From: Solirubrobacterales bacterium
GTDB taxonomy: Bacteria > Actinomycetota > Thermoleophilia > Solirubrobacterales > 70-9
Direction: 5' to 3'
Length of the DNA stretch: 44,358 nucleotides
Assembly (NCBI GenBank): GCA_025964255.1
Contig: JAOPZF010000235.1
Coordinates: forward strand, 1-44,358
Under the pieces are notes generated by a model, which worked only from the letters and a program-made list of their open reading frames with translations, ran no database searches and was not told the DNA's origin. Shown one piece after another: positions 1-7,036 of the stretch; position 1 is the stretch's first letter, and every line of letters begins with the position of its first letter. Position numbers and translations under genes: made by a program.

Positions 1-2
1 CG

Positions 3-953
3 ATGGCGCCCGTCGCTGAGCCGCAGGTCGCTCCGGCGCCCGCTCAGCCTGAGGTTGCGGTCAACGCTTCTCCCGCTCCGGCCAATGACGACGACGAGGC
101 CGGGGACGGGCGGATGAAGGCGATCGACCTGATCGCGCCGACGCGGCTCGACTTCCTCAAGCCCGAGCCGGACGAGCCCGAGGTGCCGGTCGACCAGCCC
201 GACATCATCGCCTTCGCCAATCAGAAGGGCGGCGTCGCGAAGACGACGACCACGCTGAACCTTGCCGTCGCCCTATCCGAGCAGGGCTACCGGGTCCTCT
301 GCATCGACCTCGACCCGCAGGGCAACCTGACGATGTCCCAGGGCATCGACCCGGACAAGGTCGAGCACAGCCTCTACGACGTCCTCGTCAACGACATGCC
401 GATCTCGGAGATCATCGTGCGGCGCGAGATCGACATCGCCGTCGCCTCGATCGACCTGGCCGGTGCCGAGATCGCGATGAGCACCAAGATCGGCCGCGAG
501 CGCACCCTGCAGAAGGCGCTGAAAGAGGTCGCCGCCGACTACGACTACGTCTGCATCGACACGCCGCCGAGCCTCGGCCTGCTGACGATCAACGCGCTGA
601 CCGCGGCAAACAAAGTGATCGTCCCCGTTCAGTGCGAGTATCTGTCGATGCGCGGGCTGGTCCAGCTGCAGAACACCCTTCGGATGATCCAGGAGAACCT
701 CAATCCCGACGTCCGCATCGAGGGCATCCTGCCGACGATGCTGGACACGCGGACGCTCCACGCCAAGGAGGCGGTGGAAATCCTCGAAGAGAACTTCGGC
801 GACCTCGTCTTCCGTTCCCGGATCCGCAAGGCGATCAAATTCGCCGAGGCGCCCGTCAAGGGAGCCAGCGTGCTCAAGTACGATTCTGAGAGCAGCGCGG
901 CAGGCTACTACCGGGAACTGGCCAAGGAGGTCCTGGCGAATGGCTCGGCGTAA
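3..953 (+). CDS. parA: ParA/Soj-family ATPase (5' end possibly incomplete)
   Basis: ParA/MinD-superfamily ATPase, a cytoplasmic protein of the kind that dimerises on ATP and positions DNA or division proteins. Residues 1-65 are a Pro/Ala/Glu-rich disordered leader. The deviant Walker A motif KGGVAKTT is at about 75-82 (Ala where most have Gly), the A' motif DLDPQGN at 102-108, and a Walker B-type region YVCIDTPPS near 183-191. The body has the usual Soj length. An ATG lies at position 3, but the window begins here, so the true start may be upstream; an internal ATG at about residue 38 is another option. Its 3' end overlaps ftsZ by 14 nt and carries the ftsZ ribosome-binding site, so the two are translationally linked. 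This suggests a role in placing FtsZ, in the way MipZ or MinD do elsewhere (inference). It could instead be the chromosomal ParA, but no parB is in view. Confidence 0.88.
   Translation: MAPVAEPQVAPAPAQPEVAVNASPAPANDDDEAGDGRMKAIDLIAPTRLDFLKPEPDEPEVPVDQPDIIAFANQKGGVAKTTTTLNLAVALSEQGYRVLCIDLDPQGNLTMSQGIDPDKVEHSLYDVLVNDMPISEIIVRREIDIAVASIDLAGAEIAMSTKIGRERTLQKALKEVAADYDYVCIDTPPSLGLLTINALTAANKVIVPVQCEYLSMRGLVQLQNTLRMIQENLNPDVRIEGILPTMLDTRTLHAKEAVEILEENFGDLVFRSRIRKAIKFAEAPVKGASVLKYDSESSAAGYYRELAKEVLANGSA
924..930 (+). promoter_or_regulatory. Shine-Dalgarno of ftsZ inside parA
   Basis: AAGGAGG sits nine bases before the ATG at 940 and lies within the last codons of parA. It fixes the ftsZ start and shows that the long N-terminal extension of FtsZ is meant to be translated. 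Confidence 0.75.
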
Positions 954-2589
954 CAAACGAGCATCGATGCGTGAAGGTCCGCTTTCGGACCTGTTCCGCG
1001 AGACCGGGGCCGACGCCCCGGAGGATCCGCCCGAGGCACCGGCGCCGCGCGGCCCCCGCTACGGGCGCGAGGACCCGGCCGAGGCGCGCAAGGCCGAATC
1101 CGACGCCGCGCCCGTCGAACCGTCGGCCCCCGCGCCAACCAATGCGAGCACCTTCTTCGACCAGGAGATGGACGAGCCGCGGCGCGCCCCCGAGGCGCCC
1201 GCCGGGCAGCCGCCGTCGCCCGCTCGCGAAGAGCCCTACGTGCGCCGCGAGGAGCCGGCCGCGAGCGAGCCCCAGGTAGATCCGCGCCGCGAGGAGCCGG
1301 TCGCCCGTGAGCCCGAGCCGCCCGCGCCCGCCCGCAAGCCCGAGCCGCGCCAGGAAGAGCTGCCGCCGGAGTCGAGCGAGCCCGCGCCCGAGCGCCTGAA
1401 ACGGGTGTTCGCCGAGGAGCCGCGCCCCCGCAGTCCGCAGGAAGCGCGCGAAGACTTCGTCCAGACCCCGCGCTACGGCCGTGAGGAGCCCGCCTATGAG
1501 GCTCCCGGCTCGGGCGAACCGCATCAGCCGGTGATCAAGGTCATCGGCGTCGGCGGGGCCGGCGTCAACGCCGTCAACCGGATGGTCGACGCCCGTATCC
1601 CCGGGGTCGAGTTCATGGCCGTCAACACCGATCTTCAGTCGCTGCAGCTCTGCGTCGCCGATGTCACCGTGCACATCGGTGACCAGCAGACGCGCGGTCT
1701 CGGCGCCGGTGCCGACGCTGCCGTCGGCCACCGCTCGGCCTTCGAGGAGCAGGACAAAATCAAGCGCCTGCTGAAGGGCTCCGACATGGTCTTCGTCGCC
1801 GCCGGCGCGGGTGGCGGCACCGGCACCGGCGCCGCCCCGGTGATCGCCCGCCTCGCCCGCGAGGTCGGCGCGCTGACCGTAGGCATCGTCACCAAGCCGT
1901 TCACCTTCGAGGGCAACAAGCGCGGCTCGCAGGCCGCCAAAGGCATCGAGGAGTTGGCCGCCGAGGTCGACACCCTGATCGTCGTTCCCAACGACCGCCT
2001 GCTCGAGGTGCTCGACCAGCAGACCTCGATGGTCGAGGCCTTCCAGGTCGCCGATGACGTGCTGCGCCAAGGCGTCCAGGGGATCTCCGACCTGGTGACG
2101 CTGCCCGCCGTGATCAACCTCGACTTCGCTGACGTGCGGACGATCATGTCCGACGCCGGCCGGGCGCTGCTCGGGATCGGCATGGCGCACGGCGAAGGCC
2201 GCGCGATCCTCGCCGCGGAGAAAGCGATCTCCTCGCCGCTGCTCGAGACCTCGATGGACGGCGCGCGAGCGATCCTCCTGTCGATCACCGGCGGCGCCGA
2301 CCTCTCGCTGGTCGAGGTCTCCGAGGCCGCCAAGGTGGTCGGCGAGGCCGCCCATCCCGACGCCAACATCATCTTCGGCGCCAACGTCGACGAGGAGCTC
2401 GGCGACCAGATCTGGGTCACCGTCGTCGCCACCCGCTTCGACGGCCGCGGGGTTCCGCGCCGTGCGCCCGCCGCCGAGCCGACGATCCGCCGCACCAAAG
2501 ACATGGGCCGCGGCCGCCCGCCCGAGACCGGGCGCGGCAGCGGCGGCGACACTCTCGGCATTGACGTGCCGGAGTTCCTTCCAGGCTGA
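940..2589 (+). CDS. ftsZ: Cell division protein FtsZ with ~195-aa disordered N-terminal extension
   Basis: Tubulin-like GTPase forming the cytokinetic ring. The GTPase core starts near residue 197: nucleotide-binding GVGGAGVN at 203-210, tubulin signature GGGTGTGAAP at 291-300, and the catalytic T7 loop NLDFADVR at 393-400. The C-terminal peptide LGIDVPEFL at 539-547 matches the conserved FtsZ tail that binds SepF, FtsA or ZipA-type partners. At 549 residues it is well above the usual 350-400; the excess is a Pro/Glu/Arg-rich N-terminal region with repeated R-x-x-R-E-(E/D)-P motifs (40-46, 95-99, 102-106, 116-120, 178-184) and a conserved-looking start, REGPLSDLFRET. The ATG at 940 has a strong Shine-Dalgarno at 924-930. 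No in-frame ATG lies close to the core, so the extension is probably real. The gene is not flanked by murC, ftsQ or sepF, so it is detached from the usual division cluster, or it is a second FtsZ. Confidence 0.93.
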   Translation: MARRNKRASMREGPLSDLFRETGADAPEDPPEAPAPRGPRYGREDPAEARKAESDAAPVEPSAPAPTNASTFFDQEMDEPRRAPEAPAGQPPSPAREEPYVRREEPAASEPQVDPRREEPVAREPEPPAPARKPEPRQEELPPESSEPAPERLKRVFAEEPRPRSPQEAREDFVQTPRYGREEPAYEAPGSGEPHQPVIKVIGVGGAGVNAVNRMVDARIPGVEFMAVNTDLQSLQLCVADVTVHIGDQQTRGLGAGADAAVGHRSAFEEQDKIKRLLKGSDMVFVAAGAGGGTGTGAAPVIARLAREVGALTVGIVTKPFTFEGNKRGSQAAKGIEELAAEVDTLIVVPNDRLLEVLDQQTSMVEAFQVADDVLRQGVQGISDLVTLPAVINLDFADVRTIMSDAGRALLGIGMAHGEGRAILAAEKAISSPLLETSMDGARAILLSITGGADLSLVEVSEAAKVVGEAAHPDANIIFGANVDEELGDQIWVTVVATRFDGRGVPRRAPAAEPTIRRTKDMGRGRPPETGRGSGGDTLGIDVPEFLPG

Positions 2590-2606
2590 GCCGCGAGGGC
2601 TGAGCG

Positions 2607-4031
2607 ATGGCCGGCGTCGTCGCGGCGGGCCATCCTGAGAGTGCCGCGGCCGGGGCGACAGCGCTGCGCGAAGGCGGCAACGCGGTCGACGCGGCGGCCG
2701 GGGCGGTGCTCGCCTCGTTCGCGGTCGAGAGCCCGCTGACCGGGCTCGGCGCGGGCGGCTACATGATCGTCCACGACCGCGGCGAGACGACGCTGCTCGA
2801 CTTCTTCGTCGCCGCCCCGGGCCTCGACGGCACGCCGCGCACGGCGGAGCTGGCGCCGGTCACGGTCGTCTTCGACGCGACCACCTCGCAGACGTTCTAC
2901 GTCGGCCCGGTCTCCTGCGCGGTGCCGGGAACGCCCGCCGGGCTGGTCGAGGCGCTGCGGCGCTTCGGCTCGATGCCGCTCGCCGAGTTGGCGGCGCCGG
3001 CGATCCGACTCGCCCGCGAGGGCTCCCCGGTCAACCACCAGCAGGCCTACATCCTCGAGATCCTCGAGCCGATCCACGCCCGCCTGCCGGGGACGCGTGA
3101 GCTCTACGCGCCGGAGGGGAGGACCCTCCGCGCGGGGGAGACCTTCCGCTTCGAGGACCTCGCCGTGGCGCTCGAACGCTTTGCCGCCGAGGGAGTCGTG
3201 CCGTTCTACCGCGGCGAGGTCGCGGCGGCGCTGTCGGACTTCGTGATCGAGGGCGGCGGCACGCTCGGACGCGGCGATCTCGCGGCCTACGCGGCGATCG
3301 AGCGCGAGCCGGTCCACGCGGCCTTCCGCGGCACCGAGGTCCTGACCAACCCGCTGCCCTCGGCGGGCGGGACGCTGATCGCCCACTCGCTCGAGACGCT
3401 CGAGCGGCTCGGCCCGACCAGCGATCCCGAGGTGCTGGTCGCGGCGATGGACGCCGCCAACGAGCACCGTGCCTCGCTGCTCGGCTCGACCACCCACATC
3501 TCGGTTATCGACGCGAACGGGATGTGCGCGGCGGTGACCTGCTCGAACGGCTCCGGGTCCGGCGTCCTCGTCCCCGGGACCGGGGTGATCCTCAACAACA
3601 TGCTCGGCGAGGAGGACCTGAACCCGGGCGGCTTCCACAAGATCGCGGCGGGGCGGCGGGTGCCGTCGATGATGGCGCCGACCGTGGTCCTCCGCGACGG
3701 CGAGGTCGTCCTCGCGGTCGGCAGCGCCGGCTCCAACCGGATCCGCTCGGCGATCCTTCAGACCGTGGTGCGGGTGGTCGAGCAGGGGATGGGCCCGCAG
3801 GAGGCGATCGACGCTCCGCGCCTTCACTCGGAGGCCGGCTCGGTCCAAGCCGAGCCGGGGATCGACGGGGAGGCCCTGGCGCGGATCGAGGCCCGCGACG
3901 TCCCCGTCGTCCGCCTCCCCGATCGCAACCTCTACTTCGGCGGCGTCCAGGCCGTCGCCCGCGACCCGGCGACCGGAACCCTGAGCGGCGGCGGCGACCC
4001 CCGCCGCGGCGGCGCCGTCGCCTACGCCTGA
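2607..4031 (+). CDS. ggt: Gamma-glutamyltransferase family protein (Ntn hydrolase)
   Basis: Self-cleaving N-terminal-nucleophile hydrolase of the gamma-glutamyltranspeptidase family, which transfers or hydrolyses gamma-glutamyl groups, for example of glutathione-like compounds or poly-gamma-glutamate. The N-terminal part has the family block GGNAVDAAAGAVLA (about residues 27-40). The processing site and nucleophile are in TTHISVID, Thr295 being the expected new N-terminus, followed by GSGSGVLVPGTGVILNNM. The predicted subunits (about 294 and 180 residues) fit the family. There is no signal peptide, unlike periplasmic GGT, so it would act in the cytoplasm unless secretion is unusual. GAGGG at 2595-2599 is a fair ribosome-binding site, and the gene lies 17 nt behind ftsZ, probably in the same transcript. 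The substrate is unknown; cephalosporin-acylase-like activity is an alternative within the family. Confidence 0.85.
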   Translation: MAGVVAAGHPESAAAGATALREGGNAVDAAAGAVLASFAVESPLTGLGAGGYMIVHDRGETTLLDFFVAAPGLDGTPRTAELAPVTVVFDATTSQTFYVGPVSCAVPGTPAGLVEALRRFGSMPLAELAAPAIRLAREGSPVNHQQAYILEILEPIHARLPGTRELYAPEGRTLRAGETFRFEDLAVALERFAAEGVVPFYRGEVAAALSDFVIEGGGTLGRGDLAAYAAIEREPVHAAFRGTEVLTNPLPSAGGTLIAHSLETLERLGPTSDPEVLVAAMDAANEHRASLLGSTTHISVIDANGMCAAVTCSNGSGSGVLVPGTGVILNNMLGEEDLNPGGFHKIAAGRRVPSMMAPTVVLRDGEVVLAVGSAGSNRIRSAILQTVVRVVEQGMGPQEAIDAPRLHSEAGSVQAEPGIDGEALARIEARDVPVVRLPDRNLYFGGVQAVARDPATGTLSGGGDPRRGGAVAYA

Positions 4032-4035
4032 ACGC

Positions 4036-4135
4036 GGTCGACCTAACCCGCGGCTCGCGGGCGGCGGTCGATCAAACCCGCGCATACGGTGGGAAAGGTC
4101 GACCGCGCCGGCCGGAGAGGTGGGAAAGGTCGACC
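4036..4135 (+). promoter_or_regulatory. Four-site palindromic operator array before adenylate cyclase
   Basis: The only gap between the GGT-like gene and the cyclase contains GGTCGACC at 4036-4043, GGTCGATC at 4066-4073, GGTCGACC at 4097-4104 and GGTCGACC at 4128-4135. Spacings are 30, 31 and 31 bp, close to three helical turns. Flanks are also repeated in pairs: GCGGTCGA...AACCCGCG at 4034-4052 and 4064-4082, and a 17-bp perfect repeat beginning GGTGGGAAA at 4088-4104 and 4119-4135. Regular phasing of a self-complementary core suggests cooperative binding of a dimeric regulator on one DNA face. The binding protein is unknown. Confidence 0.6.
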
Positions 4136-4159
4136 ACGCTGCGACAGAATGCGGCGGTG

Positions 4160-5311
4160 ATGGCAGGTGGGCCGGACATCGACTATGCGGCGGAGGGGCT
4201 CCTCGACGGCCTCGAGGGCAGGGCGCGCGAGGCGCGGCTCAAGCTGCTCGAACAGCTGAGCGGCGAAGGGGTCTCGCTGGGGGAGCTGAGGGATGCCGTC
4301 GCCGCCGGACATCTGCCCCTCATGCCGGTCGAGCGGGCGATCGCCGGGGACGGTCCGCGCTACTCGGCCCGCGAAGTCGCCGAGATCTCCGGCATCGACC
4401 TCGACCTGTTGCGTCGCTTCCGTGCCGCGCTCGGCGTGCCCTACGGCGACGACGACGAAAAGGTCGGCGGGACGGCCGACCTGGAGGCGGCGGTCCGGAC
4501 CAAAGCGATCATCGACGCCGGCCTGCCGCCCGAGGGCATCCTGCAATCGGCGCGCACGATCGGGATGGGGATGTCACGGATCGCCGAGGCCAACCGCGAA
4601 CTCGTCGTCCGCAACCTGACCGACCCCGGTGACACCGAAGCCGACCTCGCCAACCGCCTTGTTCAGACCGCCGACGCGCTGCTGCCACTGGTCGGTGAGA
4701 CGCTCGTCTACGCCTTCCGCGTCAACCTGCTGGAGCAGGTCAAACGCGACGTGATCGCCGCCGCCGACCTAGCGGCGGGGGAGATCGGCGGGGCGGTCGA
4801 GCGCTCGATCTGCTTCGCCGACCTGGTCGAGTTCACCAGCCTCGGCGAGGAGATCGCGCCGGAGGAGCTGGGCGAGGTCGTCGGCCGCTTCGAGGAACTG
4901 GCGACCAGCGTCGTCACGATGCCGGTGCGGCTGGTGAAGACGATCGGCGACGCGGTGATGCTGGTCTCGATCGAGACCGGGCCGCTGGTCGGCGCGGCGC
5001 TCGACCTGGTCGCCGCGGCAGCCGCCGAAGGCGACGATTTCCCGATCCTGCGCGCCGGGATCGCCACGGGCCCTACGCTGCCCCAGTCGGGTGACTTCTA
5101 CGGCCGCTCGGTCAACCTCGCGAGCCGGGTCACCGGAATCGCCCGCCCCGGCAGTGTCCTCGTCGACACGCCGACCCGTGAGGCGGCGGGCGAGGAGGAC
5201 TTCGAATACTCCTTCGCCGGCGAGCGCCGCCTGAAGGGCATCGACGCCCGCACCAAACTCTTCCGCGTCCGCCGCCCCGGCGAAGTCCGCCGCGCCCCCG
5301 ACGACCGCTAG
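4160..5311 (+). CDS. Class III adenylate cyclase, Rv1264-like, with N-terminal regulatory domain
   Basis: Soluble adenylate cyclase making cAMP from ATP. The N-terminal ~200 residues are helical without membrane segments and resemble the autoinhibitory, pH-responsive half of mycobacterial Rv1264 (remembered similarity). The catalytic domain, about 213-370, has all expected residues: metal-binding Asp221 (CFADLVEFT) and Asp264 (KTIGDAVM), adenine-selecting Lys260 and Asp312 (GDFYG), and transition-state Asn319 and Arg323 (VNLASRV). It should be active as a homodimer. The start is taken as ATG 4160, with GTG 4157 just before it; in-frame sequence further upstream is the repeat array and the preceding gene's other frame. 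Length 383 is close to Rv1264 (397). The stop codon shares bases with the convergent methyltransferase (CTAG at 5308-5311). Regulation probably acts at the four-site array just upstream. Confidence 0.9.
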   Translation: MAGGPDIDYAAEGLLDGLEGRAREARLKLLEQLSGEGVSLGELRDAVAAGHLPLMPVERAIAGDGPRYSAREVAEISGIDLDLLRRFRAALGVPYGDDDEKVGGTADLEAAVRTKAIIDAGLPPEGILQSARTIGMGMSRIAEANRELVVRNLTDPGDTEADLANRLVQTADALLPLVGETLVYAFRVNLLEQVKRDVIAAADLAAGEIGGAVERSICFADLVEFTSLGEEIAPEELGEVVGRFEELATSVVTMPVRLVKTIGDAVMLVSIETGPLVGAALDLVAAAAAEGDDFPILRAGIATGPTLPQSGDFYGRSVNLASRVTGIARPGSVLVDTPTREAAGEEDFEYSFAGERRLKGIDARTKLFRVRRPGEVRRAPDDR

Positions 5312-6228
5312 GCGGGCTTGCGGGCGCTGACCAGCAGGTTGTAGAAGAGCTCGGCGGGGAGGTGGGGCTCGAGGACGCGGGTGTCGACCTTCTGGAGGGC
5401 GATGTAGCTGCGGAAGGCGAAGGTGCGCCAGCGGAAGGGGACCGAGTCGGGCTCGGCGCTCGACTCGACCGTGCGGAGCCCCCAGCCCCAGGCGTTGGCC
5501 AGCAGCTCCTCACCACCGACCCTGCGGTCGTCGAAGCCCGCCCGCTCGAGGAGGCGGCGGAGGTCGGCAGGGGCGAAGGCGTGGACGTCGACCTCGCCCT
5601 CCAGCGAGTGGCCCTCGGACTGGTCGGCTTCGGCGACGAGGCGCTCGTGCGCTCCGACGACTTGCCGCCAGGCCGGCGCGACGAAGACCCCGGTCCGCTT
5701 CGGCAGCGCCGCCAGTCGGTCGCCGTAGCGCGACGGCTCGCCGGCGAAGACGATCGACCCGCCCGGCCGCAGCACGCGTTTGAATTCGGCGAAGGCGCGG
5801 TCGAGGTCGGGGATGTGGTGGAGCACCGCGTGCCCGAGCACGAGGTCGAAGCTTTCGTCGTCGAAGGGCAGCGTCTCGGCCTCGGTGACGACGGTGGTGA
5901 CGTCGTCCAGTCCCAGGCCCGCCGCGGTGCTCGCCAGCTTGGCCAGCATCCCGGGCGAGATGTCGGTCGCGGTCAGCCTCCCGATCAGCCCCTGCTGCAT
6001 CAGGTTGAGCGAGAAGTAGCCGGTCCCGGAGCCGATCTCGAGCGCGTCGTCGAAGCGCCCGACCTCGCCGCCGCCAAGCGCCTTGACCAGCTTCGCGCGT
6101 ACCTGGTCTTGCCCGATCCCGCCGAAATCGATCCCCCACTTGGCGTCGTACTCGTGCGCCGCCGCGTCGTGGTAGCGGGTGTTCACGTCCTTGATGTGCT
6201 CCGGCGTCGCCGTCGGTGAGGCTGGCAT
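5308..6228 (-). CDS. Class I SAM-dependent methyltransferase
   Basis: Rossmann-fold methyltransferase. SAM-binding motif I is ALEIGSGTGYFS (about residues 62-73), motif II TATDISPGML, and post-motif HHIPDLDRAFAEFKRVLRPGG is typical of the UbiE/Methyltransf_11 group. The C-terminal ~100 residues form an extra region without a motif I recognise. It is transcribed divergently from another methyltransferase 43 bp away and near a GH57/GT4 glucan-synthesis pair, so a sugar or polysaccharide substrate is plausible (inference); a lipid quinone or small molecule is equally compatible with the fold. A TAGAGT box (6243-6238, minus strand) lies nine bases before the ATG, which suggests a leaderless transcript. 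Confidence 0.8.
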   Translation of the reverse strand: MPASPTATPEHIKDVNTRYHDAAAHEYDAKWGIDFGGIGQDQVRAKLVKALGGGEVGRFDDALEIGSGTGYFSLNLMQQGLIGRLTATDISPGMLAKLASTAAGLGLDDVTTVVTEAETLPFDDESFDLVLGHAVLHHIPDLDRAFAEFKRVLRPGGSIVFAGEPSRYGDRLAALPKRTGVFVAPAWRQVVGAHERLVAEADQSEGHSLEGEVDVHAFAPADLRRLLERAGFDDRRVGGEELLANAWGWGLRTVESSAEPDSVPFRWRTFAFRSYIALQKVDTRVLEPHLPAELFYNLLVSARKPA

Positions 6229-6271
6229 GCGGGCGGGACTCTATGGGTCCGCTGCAATACGGTGCGGGGCC
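6229..6271. promoter_or_regulatory. Divergent leaderless promoters between two methyltransferase genes
   Basis: The 43-bp gap holds TAGAGT on the minus strand (complement of 6238-6243), nine bases from the minus-strand ATG at 6228, and TACGGT on the plus strand (6258-6263), eight bases before the GTG at 6272. Neither side has room for a Shine-Dalgarno leader, so both mRNAs would start at or near the initiation codon. Confidence 0.5.
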
Positions 6272-7036
6272 GTGGCCGAGGAGATCCTGCAGGCAAATCA
6301 GCCCGACGGCGTGCCGCCGCTGCCGTTGACCGGCGAGCGGACGCTGCCCGACGTGCCCGCCGAGAACTACTGGTTCCGGCGCCACCTGGCGGTCTACGAA
6401 TGGATCGCCGCGCGGACCAAGGGGCTGCGGGTCGTCGACATGGCCTGCGGCGAGGGGTACGGGGCGGACCTGCTGGCGCGCGAGGGTGCGGCGAGCGTCG
6501 TCGGCGTCGACGCCAACCCGGAGGCGCACGAGCACGCGCGGCTGCGCTACGTGCGGCCGAACCTGCGCTTCGAGCGCGACGCGGTCGAACACTTCGCCGA
6601 GCCCTGCGACGCGGTCACCTTCCTGCAGACGATCGAGCACGTGCAGGACCCGGGCGCGGTGCTCGAGCACTTCAAGTCCATGCTGGCGCCCGACGGCGTC
6701 GCCTACGTCACGACCCCGAACCTGCTGACGCTGGCGCCGGAGGGGGCGGAGAAGTCCAACAACCCCTGGCACATCAAGGAGTACCGCGCCGAGGAGTTCC
6801 TGGCGCTCTGCGAGGCGCACTTCGGCCGGGTCGAGCTGCTCGGCCTTCATCACGCGCGCAAGCTGCGCGTGCACGGCTGGGCGCTGAAGGCGGGCTGGGA
6901 CAACGTCCACCAGCGCCTCGGGCTGACCAAGCCCTTCTACGACCGCTTCACGCCGGCGATCGCCGCCTCCGATTTCCGGCTCGGCGACGGGGACCTCGAC
7001 CGCGCGCTCGACTTCCTTGCCGTCTGTCGGCCCTGA
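6272..7036 (+). CDS. SAM-dependent methyltransferase, Rv3030-like
   Basis: Class I methyltransferase of about 254 residues: motif I VVDMACGEGYGADLLA (about residues 48-63), acidic loop GVDANPEAHEHA, and QTIEHVQDPGAVLEHF with a YVTTPNLLT strand. The GTG at 6272 is chosen because a TACGGT -10 box lies eight bases before it; an in-frame ATG at 6179 would run through the promoter and into the divergent gene. Its end overlaps the GH57 gene by 20 nt, so the two are co-translated. The order methyltransferase-GH57-GT4 is that of mycobacterial Rv3030-Rv3031-Rv3032, where the methyltransferase is thought to methylate glucoses of the methylglucose lipopolysaccharide. A similar role here is an inference from order. 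Confidence 0.82.
   Translation: MAEEILQANQPDGVPPLPLTGERTLPDVPAENYWFRRHLAVYEWIAARTKGLRVVDMACGEGYGADLLAREGAASVVGVDANPEAHEHARLRYVRPNLRFERDAVEHFAEPCDAVTFLQTIEHVQDPGAVLEHFKSMLAPDGVAYVTTPNLLTLAPEGAEKSNNPWHIKEYRAEEFLALCEAHFGRVELLGLHHARKLRVHGWALKAGWDNVHQRLGLTKPFYDRFTPAIAASDFRLGDGDLDRALDFLAVCRP

Noticed and set aside
1635-4085. Long minus-strand open frame opposite ftsZ and the GGT-like gene
   Set aside because: It is Arg/Asp/Gly-rich without domain features and lies antisense to two clear genes; GC-rich third positions produce such open frames by chance.
4034-4135. CRISPR array
   Set aside because: Units are short and imperfect and spacers are partly repeated themselves; no cas gene is nearby. An operator array fits better.
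3524-4159. Upstream extension of the adenylate cyclase frame
   Set aside because: It overlaps the GGT-like gene out of frame and passes through the repeat array; Arg/Gly-rich and not domain-like. Start set at 4160.
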